The translations under genes and the position numbers were made by a program. Shown here piece after piece: positions 44,469 to 54,451 of a DNA stretch of 64,000 nt. Below the pieces are notes generated by a model, which ran no database searches, was not told the DNA's origin, and was given only the letters and a program-made list of their open reading frames with translations. Location of the stretch: positions 248,001 to 312,000 of the forward strand of contig NZ_CALPBZ010000001.1 of the NCBI RefSeq assembly GCF_943181415.1, given 5' to 3'. This DNA is from Microbacterium sp. Marseille-Q6648. GTDB lineage: Bacteria > Actinomycetota > Actinomycetes > Actinomycetales > Microbacteriaceae. Within the stretch, counting starts at the first letter, position 1, and every line of letters begins with the position of its first letter.

Positions 44469-45248
44469 TCAGTACTCGCGGTCGATGAGTTCCGGTGGCA
44501 CCTTCGAGGCGGCTGCCTCGTCGACGAAGAACACCGTGCGGCGTCGTCCTTTCGCCCCGGCGGCGGGCACATTGACGTAGCTCGCGCCGGCGAGGGCGAG
44601 ACCCAGCGCCGACGCCTTGTCCTCGCCCGACAGCACCATCCACACGCGCTTGGAGGAGTTGATGACCGGTCGCGTCATCGTGACGCGCTCCGGCGGCGGC
44701 TTGGGGGAGTCGCGGACCGGCACGACGGCGCGATCGACGATCTGGATCTCGGGCCGGTCGGGGAAGAGGGAGGCGATGTGCGCGTCGGGCCCGACGCCGA
44801 GGAAGCAGACGGTGAACGACGGCCACGCGTGGTCGCGGCACGGGTGGCCGGCCAGCTCGGCCGCGTACGCCGCTGCGGCCTGGTCGAGCCCGAGCCCCTC
44901 ATCGCTGGCCGCGACGGCGTGGATGTTCCCCGCGGGGATGTCCAGCCCGTCCAGCAGCGCCGCGCGGGCCTGCGTCTCGTTGCGGTCCGCGTGGCCGCGG
45001 GGGAGGAACCGCTCGTCACTCCACCAGAAGTGCACGCGCGACCAGTCGATCTCGGCGATCTTCGGGTGCCGCGCGGCGGCGGCCAGGACGGCGGATCCCA
45101 TACTCCCGCCGGTCAGCGAGATGTGCGCCGTGCTTCCGCTCGACACGCGTTTGGCGACGCGGCTGAGGAACCGTGCGGCGACCGAGTCGGCCAGTGTCGC
45201 GGGGTCGGGTGCGATGACGACCCGCTTCTCTGCCCATTCCTCGACCAT
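44469..45248 (-). CDS. pgl: 6-Phosphogluconolactonase
   Basis: Hydrolyses 6-phosphogluconolactone, step two of the oxidative pentose phosphate pathway. The 259-aa protein has the DevB-type features: ISLTGGSMGSAVL (phosphate-binding loop), DWSRVHFWWSDERFLPRGHADRNE and FLGVGPDAHIASLFP. It is the last gene of tkt-tal-pgi-zwf-opcA-pgl, starting 4 nt after opcA. The ATG at 45248 gives a normal N-terminus. Pathway position after zwf matches its order in metabolism. Confidence 0.95.
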   Translation of the reverse strand: MVEEWAEKRVVIAPDPATLADSVAARFLSRVAKRVSSGSTAHISLTGGSMGSAVLAAAARHPKIAEIDWSRVHFWWSDERFLPRGHADRNETQARAALLDGLDIPAGNIHAVAASDEGLGLDQAAAAYAAELAGHPCRDHAWPSFTVCFLGVGPDAHIASLFPDRPEIQIVDRAVVPVRDSPKPPPERVTMTRPVINSSKRVWMVLSGEDKASALGLALAGASYVNVPAAGAKGRRRTVFFVDEAAASKVPPELIDREY

Positions 45249-45252
45249 GCTG

Positions 45253-46209
45253 CTAGCTCCGCGCCTCCCGTGTCGTCGGCGGGTCCAACCGCGCCCACCC
45301 CTCTGTGATCACTCGACCATACAGGAGGTCGGGGTCCAGTCGACGCAGCTCCTCGGCCAGGCATTCGCGGAGTGTCCGGCGGGGGAACGCGAGATCATGG
45401 CTGGGCTGCCCGGGCTGGGTGAGGATGGCCACGCCCGGCGTCGGGCGCTCGAGAAGGACCTCGCCGCTCTCACGCGCGAGCGAGACCGACTTGATGCCGT
45501 GGGGCCACTCCTCGGCCGAGAGGTACTCCCACTCGACCGGGACGTCCAGGGCGAGCCGCAGCCATGCCGCCAGCAGCGCGGTCGACGGGGAGTCGGAGGC
45601 TCCGCGCACGGTGACACCCGTCACGGGCTCGTACGGAGGCTGGTCGAGGATCGCCGCGAGCTGCTCGCGCCAGCGGGTCAGCCGCGTCCAGGCGAGGTCC
45701 GTGTCGCCGGGTGCGTAGCTGTCACCCAGCGAGGCCACGAACGCCGACGGGTCGGCCTTGGTGGCCGCGTCGGTGATGCGTCGCTGGGCGATGCGCCCGA
45801 TGGAGGTGTTGGCCGGCTCGGACGGCGTCTCGTTCGGCCACCAGACCACGACGGGAGCGTCGGGCAGCAGCAGACCGGTGACGAGGGACTCGAGGTTGGA
45901 GCTCCCGGCCTCGCCGCTGGCGTGAAGGGTGACGACTTCGCTGGCGCCGGCGTCGCCGCCCACGCGGATCTGCGCGTCCAGGCAGGAGGCGGCATCCTTC
46001 GCGCCGTTGATCATGAGCACGATCACCCGCATCGGGTGCTCGCGAGAGGCATCGTTGGCGGCCTCGATGACCTCCTCCATCTCGCCCTGGCGGGTGATGA
46101 TGATGAGGGTCAGCACGCGTCCGAGGGCGACGGCGCCGCCCTCTTCGCGCACGTTGACCAGCGCGCGGGAGATCTTGCTGACAGTGGTGTCGGGCAGGTC
46201 GACGATCAC
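45253..46209 (-). CDS. opcA: Glucose-6-phosphate dehydrogenase assembly protein OpcA
   Basis: A 318-aa protein required for active glucose-6-phosphate dehydrogenase in many actinobacteria and cyanobacteria. It starts MIVDLPDTTVSKISRALVNVREEGGAVALGRVLTLI; VWWPNETPSEPANTSIGRIAQRRITDA in the middle is the family signature. No catalytic motif is expected; it acts as a redox-sensitive allosteric partner in cyanobacteria. GTG 46209 overlaps the zwf TGA by 4 nt, so it is coupled to the enzyme it serves. pgl follows. Confidence 0.95.
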   Translation of the reverse strand: MIVDLPDTTVSKISRALVNVREEGGAVALGRVLTLIIITRQGEMEEVIEAANDASREHPMRVIVLMINGAKDAASCLDAQIRVGGDAGASEVVTLHASGEAGSSNLESLVTGLLLPDAPVVVWWPNETPSEPANTSIGRIAQRRITDAATKADPSAFVASLGDSYAPGDTDLAWTRLTRWREQLAAILDQPPYEPVTGVTVRGASDSPSTALLAAWLRLALDVPVEWEYLSAEEWPHGIKSVSLARESGEVLLERPTPGVAILTQPGQPSHDLAFPRRTLRECLAEELRRLDPDLLYGRVITEGWARLDPPTTREARS

Positions 46210-47798
46210 GGGCGCCTCCAGGTTCGGCCGTCGCGGGCGAGCATTTCCTGGGCGGATGCCGGCCCCCAGGATCCGGGAGCGTACTGCTCTAGCGGGCCGC
46301 CCTGCTCCGCCCAGAACTTCTCGATGGGGTCGAGGATCTTCCACGAGAGCTCGACCTCCTCGTGGCGGGGGAAGAGCGGTGGGTCGCCCAGGAGCACGTC
46401 GAGGATGAGGCGCTCATAGGCTTCGGGGCTGGCCTCGGTGAAGGCGTGTCCGTAGCCGAAGTCCATCGTGACGTCGCGTACCTGCGCGCCGGCACCGGGC
46501 ACCTTGGACCCGAAGCGGATGGTGACGCCCTCGTCGGGCTGGACGCGGATGACCAGGGCGTTCTGCCCCTGACCCAGCGTCTGGCTGCGCGAGAACAGCA
46601 TCTCGGGGGCCGACTTGAACACGACGGCGATCTCGGTGACGCGGCGGCCCAGCCGCTTGCCGGTGCGCAGATAGAAGGGCACTCCCGCCCAGCGGCGGGT
46701 GTTGACCTCGAGGGTGATGGCGGCATACGTCTCTGTGGTGGATTCGGGGTTCATCCCGTCCTCCTCGAGGAAGCCGAGCACCTTCTCGCCGCCCTGCCAG
46801 CCGCCGTCGTACTGCCCGCGGGCCGTGGAGCGGCCGAGGTCCTCGGGAAGGGTGACCGCCGCCAGCACCTTCTCCTTCTCGGCCCGCAGGTCCTTCGCGT
46901 CGAAGCTGATGGGCTCTTCCATGGCGGTGAGCGCCATCAGCTGGAGCAGGTGGTTCTGGATGACATCGCGCGCGGCGCCGATGCCGTCGTAGTAACCGGC
47001 GCGACCGCCCACGCCGATGTCCTCGGCCATGGTGATCTGCACATGGTCGACGTAGTTGCGGTTCCAGATCGGCTCGTACAGCTCGTTGGCGAAACGGAGG
47101 GCGAGGATGTTCTGCACCGTCTCCTTGCCGAGGTAGTGGTCGATGCGGAAGATCGAGTCGGTGGGGAACGCCGAGCGCAGGGCGTCGTTGAGCGAGCGCG
47201 CCGAGTCGAGATCGTGCCCGAACGGTTTCTCGATCACCACGCGGCGCCAGCGCTCGGGGCGATCGGCGGTGTCGTCGACCAGGCCGGATGCCTTCAGCTG
47301 CTCGGCCACCTGGGGGAAGTCCTTCGGCGGGATCGAGAGGTAGAAGGCGTGGTTGCCCATGGTGCCGCGCTCCGCGTCGAGCTTCTCGACGGTGTCGCGC
47401 AGGCGAGCGAACGCCTCGGGGTCGCCGAACTCGCCCGAGACGAACCGGATCCCCTGCAGCAGCTGCTGCCAGGTCTCGTCGCGGAACTCCGTGCGGGCGT
47501 GCTGGCGGACGGCGTCGTGCACGACCTGCGCGAAGTCCTGGTCCTCCCAGTCACGGCGAGCGAAGCCCACCAGGGCGAAGCCGGGGGGCAGCAGCCCGCG
47601 ATTGGCGAGGTCGTACACCGCGGGCATCAGCTTCTTGCGGGACAGGTCACCGGTGACGCCGAAGATGACGAGCGCGCTCGGGCCGGCGATGCGGTTGAGG
47701 CGGCGGTCTTCGGGGTCGCGAAGCGGGTTGCTCCCGCGGGAAATCTCTACGGGCGGCCGCTGCGCGGCCGCGCTCGATCCGGGGATCTCGACGGTCAT
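46206..47798 (-). CDS. zwf: Glucose-6-phosphate 1-dehydrogenase
   Basis: First enzyme of the oxidative pentose phosphate pathway, making NADPH. The 530-aa protein has FGVTGDLSRKKLMPAVYDL (NADP loop), EKPFGHDLDSARSL, the active-site RIDHYLGKE and LILDVLLGDPPLFPRHEEVELSW near the C-terminus. The extended N-terminus is typical of actinobacteria. It begins 13 nt after pgi and overlaps opcA. Presence of opcA suggests it needs that partner for full activity. Confidence 0.96.
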   Translation of the reverse strand: MTVEIPGSSAAAQRPPVEISRGSNPLRDPEDRRLNRIAGPSALVIFGVTGDLSRKKLMPAVYDLANRGLLPPGFALVGFARRDWEDQDFAQVVHDAVRQHARTEFRDETWQQLLQGIRFVSGEFGDPEAFARLRDTVEKLDAERGTMGNHAFYLSIPPKDFPQVAEQLKASGLVDDTADRPERWRRVVIEKPFGHDLDSARSLNDALRSAFPTDSIFRIDHYLGKETVQNILALRFANELYEPIWNRNYVDHVQITMAEDIGVGGRAGYYDGIGAARDVIQNHLLQLMALTAMEEPISFDAKDLRAEKEKVLAAVTLPEDLGRSTARGQYDGGWQGGEKVLGFLEEDGMNPESTTETYAAITLEVNTRRWAGVPFYLRTGKRLGRRVTEIAVVFKSAPEMLFSRSQTLGQGQNALVIRVQPDEGVTIRFGSKVPGAGAQVRDVTMDFGYGHAFTEASPEAYERLILDVLLGDPPLFPRHEEVELSWKILDPIEKFWAEQGGPLEQYAPGSWGPASAQEMLARDGRTWRRP

Positions 47799-47811
47799 GG
47801 GGGAGAGGCTC

Positions 47812-49434
47812 CTACTGGGCTGCTTCGAAGAGCGAGAGCACTTCGATCTGGGGATCTGTCAGCGTGAGTGAGACGACGGGGCGGCCGTGTCCTTCGGCGA
47901 GGACGACGGCGTCGCCGGCCGCCTGCGCCTCGATGAGCTGCCCGAACGTGAAGGGCCGTCCGGGGATCTCGAGGTCGACGTCGGTGCGTTCGAGGATCTG
48001 CAGGAAGACTCCCTCGGCCGGACCGCCCTTGTGGTACTGGCCCGTCGAATGCAGGAACCGCGGTCCCCAGCCGAACGTCGTGGGGCGGCCGGAGTCGGCG
48101 GCGACCATCTCGCGCAGGCCCTGCAGCTGCGGCAGTTCGAGGCGATTGACATAGGCCTGCACGGCGACGTAGCCGGTCGGGCTGAGCCGGGACCACAGGC
48201 TGTCGAGCACACCGGCGATGGTGCCGGACTCGGCGAGTGCGGGGTCAGAGACGCGCACCTCGACACCGTTCTCGACGAAGACCGGTGCGGTGGGCTCGGG
48301 CGTGGCCTCGAGAAGTCCTCGTGCGGCATCCTTCGCGGACTCGACGTCGGGCTGGTCGAACGGGTTGATGCCCAGGATCCGCCCGGCGATGGCGGTGGCG
48401 TACTCCCAAACGATGAACTGCGCCCCGAGCGACCCGCTGACGAGGATCTCGTCCTCGTGGTGCTCGAAGAGGTGGAACGCCCCGGCATCGTCGACCAGGC
48501 GGAGGATCTGCAGGTCGTCGGGGCGCGCTTCCAGCTCGGGTGAGACGGGAAGGAGCACGACGGGAAGGATGCCGGTTCCCTCCTTGCCCGTGGACTCGGC
48601 CACGAGCTGCTCGATCCAGTCGGGAAGGCCCACGACGTGCGTGCCGTCGGTGACGAGACCCAGCTTGTCTCGGCGCAGGCTGCCCCCGGCGATGGCGGCC
48701 GCGAGCACGAGCGAGGGATTGTCGGGGCTGTCGATGGCCACCTCGAGAAGCGTGGCCTCCGCTTCGTCGAGGAGCTCGTCGATGTCGACCCCGGCGAGCC
48801 CTGCCGGCACGAGTCCGAACGCGGTGAGCGCCGAGTAGCGCCCTCCCACGTCGGGGTCCGCGTTGAAGACGCGGTAGCCCGCTTCGCGAGCGGAGGAGTC
48901 CAGGGGCGAACCCGGGTCGGTGACCACCACGATCCGCTCGTGCGGGTCGATGCCCAGGTCGCGGAAGGCGGCCTCGAAGGCGCGACGGGCCGAGTCGGTC
49001 TCGACCGTGGAACCCGATTTGGAGGCGACCACCAGGACGGTGCGGTCCAGGCCGCCCGACGAGGTGTCGCCGTCGATCGCGGCGAGCACCTGGGCGGGCG
49101 ACGTGGAGTCCAGGATCACGAGGGGCGCGCCGGACGTCTGCGCGATCACCTCGGGCGCCAGAGACGACCCGCCCATTCCCGCCAGCACGACTCGCGTCAC
49201 GCCGCGAGCGGCCAGGTCGGCGCGCAGGCGCCGGATCTCATCCACCAGGGGGCGCGAAACGCTCACCGCCTGGACCCAGCCCAGACGCCGAGAGGCCTCG
49301 TCTTCCGCGGCGGGACCCCACAGCGTGGGGTCCGCCGCCGTGACGCCCGAGGCCACGAGGTCGGCCACGAGTCCCGGGAGGGTCTCGTCGACGACCGACT
49401 TCACGTGGCCGGTCAGGTGGATGCGGAAGCTCAT
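47812..49434 (-). CDS. pgi: Glucose-6-phosphate isomerase
   Basis: Interconverts glucose-6-phosphate and fructose-6-phosphate. The 540-aa protein is the two-SIS-domain form common in actinobacterial pentose phosphate operons. [17 protein letters not shown] binds phosphate, [19 protein letters not shown] is the second sugar-phosphate loop, and [17 protein letters not shown] and [17 protein letters not shown] are C-terminal motifs. ATG 49434 overlaps the tal TGA by 4 nt, which rules out the longer upstream open frame. Its placement between tal and zwf connects both branches of the pathway. Confidence 0.94.
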   Translation of the reverse strand: MSFRIHLTGHVKSVVDETLPGLVADLVASGVTAADPTLWGPAAEDEASRRLGWVQAVSVSRPLVDEIRRLRADLAARGVTRVVLAGMGGSSLAPEVIAQTSGAPLVILDSTSPAQVLAAIDGDTSSGGLDRTVLVVASKSGSTVETDSARRAFEAAFRDLGIDPHERIVVVTDPGSPLDSSAREAGYRVFNADPDVGGRYSALTAFGLVPAGLAGVDIDELLDEAEATLLEVAIDSPDNPSLVLAAAIAGGSLRRDKLGLVTDGTHVVGLPDWIEQLVAESTGKEGTGILPVVLLPVSPELEARPDDLQILRLVDDAGAFHLFEHHEDEILVSGSLGAQFIVWEYATAIAGRILGINPFDQPDVESAKDAARGLLEATPEPTAPVFVENGVEVRVSDPALAESGTIAGVLDSLWSRLSPTGYVAVQAYVNRLELPQLQGLREMVAADSGRPTTFGWGPRFLHSTGQYHKGGPAEGVFLQILERTDVDLEIPGRPFTFGQLIEAQAAGDAVVLAEGHGRPVVSLTLTDPQIEVLSLFEAAQ

Positions 49435-50552
49435 CGAGCCGTCTCGGAACCCGCGCCGAGCGCCGTGGCGACGGTCGCCTGGAGATCGTGCCACGAGGCG
49501 ATGAACTTCTCGACGCCCTCGTCCTCGAGCACCTGCGTGACGTCGGTGAGGTCGACGCCGACGGCGGCCAGGCGGTCGAACACGTCGTGCGCGTCCGCGT
49601 AGTTGCCGGTGACGGTGTCGCCCGTGATGCGGCCGTGGTCGAAGGTCGCCTCGAGCGTCTTCTCGGGCATGGTGTTGACGGTGCCGGGGGCGACGAGCTC
49701 GGTGACGTACAGGGTGTCGGGCAGGGACGGGTCCTTGACGCCGGTCGAGGCCCACAGCGGGCGCTGCACGTTCGCGCCGTCGGCAAGGAGCGCCTTCGCG
49801 CGATCGGTCGCGAACTCGCGCTCGAACAGCTCGTACGCGAGGCGGGCGTTGGCGACGCCGGCCTTGCTCTTGAGTGCGGTCGCCTCGTCGGTGCCGATGG
49901 CGGTGAGGCGCTTGTCGACCTCGGTGTCCACGCGGGAGACGAAGAACGACGCCACGGAGTGGAGGGTCGAGATGTCGTGACCGGCCGCCTGAGCCTTCTC
50001 GACGCCGGCGAGGTAGGCCTCGATGACGTCTGCGTAGCGCTCCAGGCTGAAGATCAGCGTGACGTTGACGCTGATGCCGGCCCCGATCACCTCGGTGATG
50101 GCGGGCAGGCCCGCCTTCGTCGCGGGGATCTTGATCAGCACGTTGGGCCGGTCGACCTTCGCCCACAGCTCTTTCGCCGAGGCGACAGTTGCGGCGGTGT
50201 CGTGCGCGAGGTCGGGGGAGACCTCGATCGACACGCGCCCGTCGACGCCGCCGGTGCGGTCGAAGACCGGCCGGAAGACGTCGGCGGCGTCACGGACGTC
50301 GTCGGTCGTCGCGGCGAAGATCGCGTCGTCGACCGAGGCGCCCCGGCCAGCCAGCTCGGTGATCTGCGCGGCGTACGAGTCGGCGCCGCTGCTGATCGCA
50401 CCCTGGAAGATCGTCGGGTTCGTGGTCACTCCGGTGACGTTGCGCTCGGCGATCAGGGTCGCGAGGTTGCCCGTGGTGATGCGGTCGCGGGAGAGGTCGT
50501 CCAGCCAGATGCTGACGCCCTCGGCGGCCAGCTGTTCGGTGGGGGTGGTCAT
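49431..50552 (-). CDS. tal: Transaldolase
   Basis: Transfers dihydroxyacetone units between sugar phosphates (non-oxidative pentose phosphate pathway). The 373-aa protein is the longer actinobacterial type: [13 protein letters not shown] and [11 protein letters not shown] open the barrel, [11 protein letters not shown] carries the Schiff-base lysine, and [17 protein letters not shown] and [13 protein letters not shown] follow. ATG 50552 overlaps the tkt stop by 4 nt, as does its own stop with pgi. Family and role are certain. Confidence 0.96.
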   Translation of the reverse strand: MTTPTEQLAAEGVSIWLDDLSRDRITTGNLATLIAERNVTGVTTNPTIFQGAISSGADSYAAQITELAGRGASVDDAIFAATTDDVRDAADVFRPVFDRTGGVDGRVSIEVSPDLAHDTAATVASAKELWAKVDRPNVLIKIPATKAGLPAITEVIGAGISVNVTLIFSLERYADVIEAYLAGVEKAQAAGHDISTLHSVASFFVSRVDTEVDKRLTAIGTDEATALKSKAGVANARLAYELFEREFATDRAKALLADGANVQRPLWASTGVKDPSLPDTLYVTELVAPGTVNTMPEKTLEATFDHGRITGDTVTGNYADAHDVFDRLAAVGVDLTDVTQVLEDEGVEKFIASWHDLQATVATALGAGSETAR

Positions 50553-52645
50553 GCGTTCTCCTCGAGGGTTTCGCGTGCCGCCTGGACGACGGCGTCGGCG
50601 GTGATGCCGAATTTGTGGAACAGGGTCTTGTAGTCCGCGGAGGCGCCGAAGTGGTCGATGGCGATGGTGCGTCCGGTGTCGCCGACGATGCCGCGCCAGG
50701 TGAGCGCGGAGCCGGCTTCGACGGACACGCGTGCTTTGACGGCGGCGGGGAGGACGCTTTCGCGGTAGGCGGGGTCCTGCTCGTCGAACCATTCGAGCGA
50801 GGGGGCTGAGACCACGCGGGCGTTGATCCCGTCGGCGGCGAGGGTCTCGCGTGCGGTGATGGCGAGTTGGACTTCGGAGCCGGTGGCGATGAGGATCACG
50901 TCCGGGGTGCCGTTGGGTGCTTCGGCGAGGACGTATGCGCCCTTGGCGACGCCGGCGGTGGAGGCGAACACGTCGCCGGCGGCGGCGCCTTCTCCGCGGG
51001 GGAACACGGGGATGTTCTGGCGGGTCAGGGCGATGCCGGCGGGTCCGTCCTGGCGGCGGAGGATCTCCAGCCAGGCCGCGGCGGTCTCGTTCGCGTCCGC
51101 GGGGCGGACCACGGCGAAGTTGGGGATCGCGCGCAGCGTCGCGAGCTGCTCGACGGGCTGGTGGGTGGGTCCGTCCTCACCGAGTGCGACGGAGTCGTGG
51201 GTCCATACGAAGATCGAGGGGATGTTCATCAGCGCGGCCAGCCGGACGGCGGGGCGCATGTAGTCGCTGAAGATCAGGAACGTGCCGCCGAACGGACGCG
51301 TCGGACCGTGCAGGGTGATGCCGTTGACGATCGCGCCCATCGCGTGTTCGCGGATGCCGAAGTGCAGCACCCGACCGTACGGGTCCCCGGACCACTCGTG
51401 GGTGGACCACTGGGCGGGGATGAAGGAGGCCGCGTCCTTGATCGTGGTCAGGTTCGACTCGGCGAGGTCCGCCGACCCTCCCCACAGCTCCGGCAGTTCC
51501 GCGGCCAGGGCGTTGATGACCACACCCGACGCGGCACGGGTCGACACGTCCTTGCCCGCCTCGAACGAGGGAAGCGCGGATGCGACATCCTCGGGCAGCT
51601 CGCCCGCCTCGAGACGGTCCAGCAGCGCCTTGCGCTGCGGGTTCGCCTCCGCCCACGCGTCGAACGTCTCCTGCCAGGCGGCGCGCGCCTGGGCGGCACG
51701 CTCTGCCAGGGAACGGGTGTGGGTGAGGACGTCGTCGGCGACGACGAAGGACTGCTCCGGGTCGAACCCGAGCACGGTCTTGGTCGCGGCCAGCTCGTCC
51801 GCGCCCAGCGCGGAGCCGTGGATCTTGCCGGTGTTCTGCTTGCCCGGCGAGGGCCACCCGATGATGGTGCGCAGCACGATCAGCGACGGCTTGCCCGTCT
51901 CGGCCTTCGCGGCCTCGATCGCGGCGTGCAGCTCGGCGACGTCCTCGACGTACTCGCCGGACTTCTTCCAATCCACCGTCTGCACCTGCCACCCGTACGC
52001 CTCGTACCGGGCGGCGACGTCCTCGGTGAACGCGACGTTGGTGTCGTCCTCGATGGAGATCTGGTTGGAGTCGTAGATCGCGATCAGGTTCCCCAGCTGC
52101 TGGTGACCCGCCAACGACGACGCCTCACTCGTGACGCCTTCCTGCAGGTCCCCGTCACCGGCCACCACATACACGAAGTGATCGAACGGGGACTGCCCCG
52201 CCGGCGCCTCCGGGTCGAACAGGCCCCGCTCGTACCGGGCCGCGTACGCGAACCCGACCGCCGAGGCCAGACCCTGACCCAACGGGCCCGTGGTGATCTC
52301 CACACCCTTGGTGTGTCCGAACTCCGGATGACCCGGCGTGAGCGACCCCCACGTCCGCAGCGCCTTCAGATCATCCAGCTCCAACCCGAAACCACCCAGA
52401 TACAGCTGCACGTACTGCGTCAGCGACGAGTGACCCGCCGACAGGATGAACCGGTCACGACCCAACCAGTCCGTGTCGGCCGGGTCGTGGCGCATCACCC
52501 GCTGATACAGCAGGTACGCCGCCGGCGCCAGGCTCATCGCCGTGCCAGGGTGGCCGTTACCCACCTTCTCGACAGCATCCGCCGCGAGCACACGAGCGGT
52601 ATCCACCGCGCGCCGATCGATTTCATCCCAACGCAGATCCGACAC
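50549..52645 (-). CDS. tkt: Transketolase
   Basis: Thiamine-diphosphate enzyme that moves two-carbon units between ketoses and aldoses, 698 aa. [16 protein letters not shown] near residue 33, [16 protein letters not shown], and the ThDP site [20 protein letters not shown] are visible; [13 protein letters not shown] and [15 protein letters not shown] mark the pyrimidine domain. The GTG at 52645 follows AAAGGCGG. Codon choice in the 5' half (more TTG, GGT, GAT, TAT) differs from the rest of the operon. It is the first gene of the six-gene operon. Confidence 0.97.
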   Translation of the reverse strand: MSDLRWDEIDRRAVDTARVLAADAVEKVGNGHPGTAMSLAPAAYLLYQRVMRHDPADTDWLGRDRFILSAGHSSLTQYVQLYLGGFGLELDDLKALRTWGSLTPGHPEFGHTKGVEITTGPLGQGLASAVGFAYAARYERGLFDPEAPAGQSPFDHFVYVVAGDGDLQEGVTSEASSLAGHQQLGNLIAIYDSNQISIEDDTNVAFTEDVAARYEAYGWQVQTVDWKKSGEYVEDVAELHAAIEAAKAETGKPSLIVLRTIIGWPSPGKQNTGKIHGSALGADELAATKTVLGFDPEQSFVVADDVLTHTRSLAERAAQARAAWQETFDAWAEANPQRKALLDRLEAGELPEDVASALPSFEAGKDVSTRAASGVVINALAAELPELWGGSADLAESNLTTIKDAASFIPAQWSTHEWSGDPYGRVLHFGIREHAMGAIVNGITLHGPTRPFGGTFLIFSDYMRPAVRLAALMNIPSIFVWTHDSVALGEDGPTHQPVEQLATLRAIPNFAVVRPADANETAAAWLEILRRQDGPAGIALTRQNIPVFPRGEGAAAGDVFASTAGVAKGAYVLAEAPNGTPDVILIATGSEVQLAITARETLAADGINARVVSAPSLEWFDEQDPAYRESVLPAAVKARVSVEAGSALTWRGIVGDTGRTIAIDHFGASADYKTLFHKFGITADAVVQAARETLEENA

Positions 52646-52979
52646 CGGGCCGCCTTTCTTGGAGGGAGCGCCCAGACGTGGCCGGATCCGCGGCCCTTGT
52701 CCGGCTGGAGAAGGGGGAATCGGCGCGGGGCGCGCGTGTTGTACCAGCATAGCGAAGGGCCATACCGGCCCCGTCATGTGCGCTGCTGTGTGACGCAGTC
52801 TTTCCCGACGGCTCGCGCCGAAGGTGACGCCGTCGTGTCGCCGACGTGACTTTTCGCTCACCCCCTGCACCCGGCGGTTGTGAGGTCGGCCCGCTCTCGG
52901 GCGCGGGCCATGCGGGCCCGGCCCGTCGAGCGCGATGGCATAGACTGAGGTGGTTCTGCAGGCGGCGATTGCGGGGGCG
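52646..52979. promoter_or_regulatory. Divergent tkt/ctaB control region
   Basis: A 334-bp gap without a gene. TATGCT on the minus strand (plus-strand 52746-52751) is a good -10 box for tkt with a leader of about 95 nt; TAGACT at 52941-52946 on the plus strand is a -10 box for ctaB with a short leader. Otherwise I see no repeat, operator or small gene. Confidence 0.45.
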
Positions 52980-53918
52980 ATGGACATCACGACCACGGCG
53001 GGGGCTTCTGCGACCGCCTCGGCTCCGCGACGATCCTCCTCTTTCGGTCGAACGGTCCGCGCCTACATCGCGCTCACCAAGCCCCGCGTGCTCGAGCTGC
53101 TGTTGGTGACCACCGTTCCGGTGATGATCCTCGCCCAGGGCGGGCTCCCGTCCCTTCCGCTGGTGCTCGCGACGGTCGTCGGCGGATCGCTGAGCGCCGG
53201 GTCGGCGGCCGCCTTCAACATGTATCTGGATCGCGACATCGACGCGCACATGCAGCGCACGGTGAATCGTCCGCTCGTGACCGGCGAGGTCTCGCCGCGT
53301 GGCGCGCTGATCTTCGCGTGGACGCTCGCGGTGATCTCGACCGTCTGGCTGTGGCTGACGACGAACTGGCTCGCGGCGACACTGTCGGCGGGTGCGATCT
53401 TCTTCTACGTCGTCGTCTACACGATGATCCTGAAGCGCCGCACCGAGCAGAACATCGTGTGGGGCGGCATCGCCGGTTGCTTCCCCGTGCTCATCGGATG
53501 GACGGCCGTCACGGGCTCGCTGGCCTGGCCGCCGGTGATCCTCTTCGCACTGGTGTTCCTGTGGACGCCGCCTCACTACTGGCCGCTGTCGATGAAGTAC
53601 AAGGATCAGTACGAAGACGTCGACGTGCCGATGCTGGGTGCCACCCGCGACGGCTCCCAGGTCGGGCTCCAGGTCATCCTCTACGCGTGGGCCACCGTCG
53701 CCTGCTCGCTGCTGCTCATCCCGGTGGGCGGCATGGGCGTGGTGTACACAGCCTCCGCCCTCGTCTTCGGCGGATGGTTCGTGTACGAGTCGCACCGGCT
53801 GTACAACCGCGCCGTGCGCGGAACCGAGCCGCGGCCGATGCGCGTGTTCCACGCGTCGATCACGTACCTCACGCTGCTGTTCGTGGCCATCGCGGTCGAC
53901 CCGCTCCTTCCGTTCTGA
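52980..53918 (+). CDS. ctaB: Protoheme IX farnesyltransferase (heme O synthase)
   Basis: Attaches a farnesyl group to heme B to make heme O, the precursor of heme A in the aa3 oxidase. The 312-aa UbiA-type prenyltransferase has [20 protein letters not shown], the first Asp-rich motif [15 protein letters not shown] and the second [25 protein letters not shown], and nine or so helices. ATG 52980 is favoured: the TAGACT box at 52941 is too close to GTG 52950 for that codon to be used. ctaA lies 0.5 kb away on the other strand. Confidence 0.95.
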   Translation: MDITTTAGASATASAPRRSSSFGRTVRAYIALTKPRVLELLLVTTVPVMILAQGGLPSLPLVLATVVGGSLSAGSAAAFNMYLDRDIDAHMQRTVNRPLVTGEVSPRGALIFAWTLAVISTVWLWLTTNWLAATLSAGAIFFYVVVYTMILKRRTEQNIVWGGIAGCFPVLIGWTAVTGSLAWPPVILFALVFLWTPPHYWPLSMKYKDQYEDVDVPMLGATRDGSQVGLQVILYAWATVACSLLLIPVGGMGVVYTASALVFGGWFVYESHRLYNRAVRGTEPRPMRVFHASITYLTLLFVAIAVDPLLPF

Positions 53919-53937
53919 GCGGGCCGCCGCGCGAGCC

Positions 53938-54324
53938 TCAGCGTGCGGCGCCGACCGGCTCGGCCTCGGTGTATCCGAGCTCCGGCTCGTACCCGAGAGC
54001 GTCATCGGCCTCGTTCGAGGGCGCGTCGGCGTCATCCCCGTGTGCGATCGCGCCGGGGGCGGCGGGGCGGAGCGAAGCGGCCGTCGCCACGGTGAGCGCC
54101 AGCAGGATGCCGAGGGCGCCGGCGCCGATGAGCACGGCGCCCAGGACGGCGAGCGACTGGCCCACGTAGACCTCGATGCCGGTCGCGGTGCCGTCGGTGA
54201 GGGTGGTCGACATCACGCCCAGCTTGTCGACGAGGATCGCGGCGCCGGTGGCGGCGGTGGCGACGGATCCGGCGATGAGGATCCAGAACGGGATGCTGGT
54301 GATCAGGCGGGGGCGAACGGTCAT
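53938..54324 (-). CDS. Small two-helix membrane protein
   Basis: A 128-aa protein of unknown function. Two hydrophobic helices (about residues 9-31, FWILIAGSVATAATGAAILVD, and 54-80, GQSLAVLGAVLIGAGALGILLAL) bracket a short outside loop; the C-terminal 45 residues are acidic. Proteins of this layout in related genomes carry the name dinucleotide-utilizing enzyme, for which I see no nucleotide-binding motif. GAGGAG sits 6 nt before ATG 54324. The gene lies downstream of ctaA and may be cotranscribed with it. Confidence 0.72.
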   Translation of the reverse strand: MTVRPRLITSIPFWILIAGSVATAATGAAILVDKLGVMSTTLTDGTATGIEVYVGQSLAVLGAVLIGAGALGILLALTVATAASLRPAAPGAIAHGDDADAPSNEADDALGYEPELGYTEAEPVGAAR

Positions 54325-54451
54325 CGTGACTCCTCGGTGTTCGTATCGGTGTTCGAAGCGCTGTCCGAAACCAGGGGGGTGTCGCCGCGGCATGTGCCGC
54401 CGCGGCATCCCTCACGGTGTCACCGGGAGTCGGGAGGTCCCTCAGTCCCGC

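Noticed and set aside
52950-52979. GTG 52950 as the start of ctaB
   Set aside because: The TAGACT box at 52941-52946 is only 3 nt away, so a transcript would begin at or after this codon; ATG 52980 is better placed.
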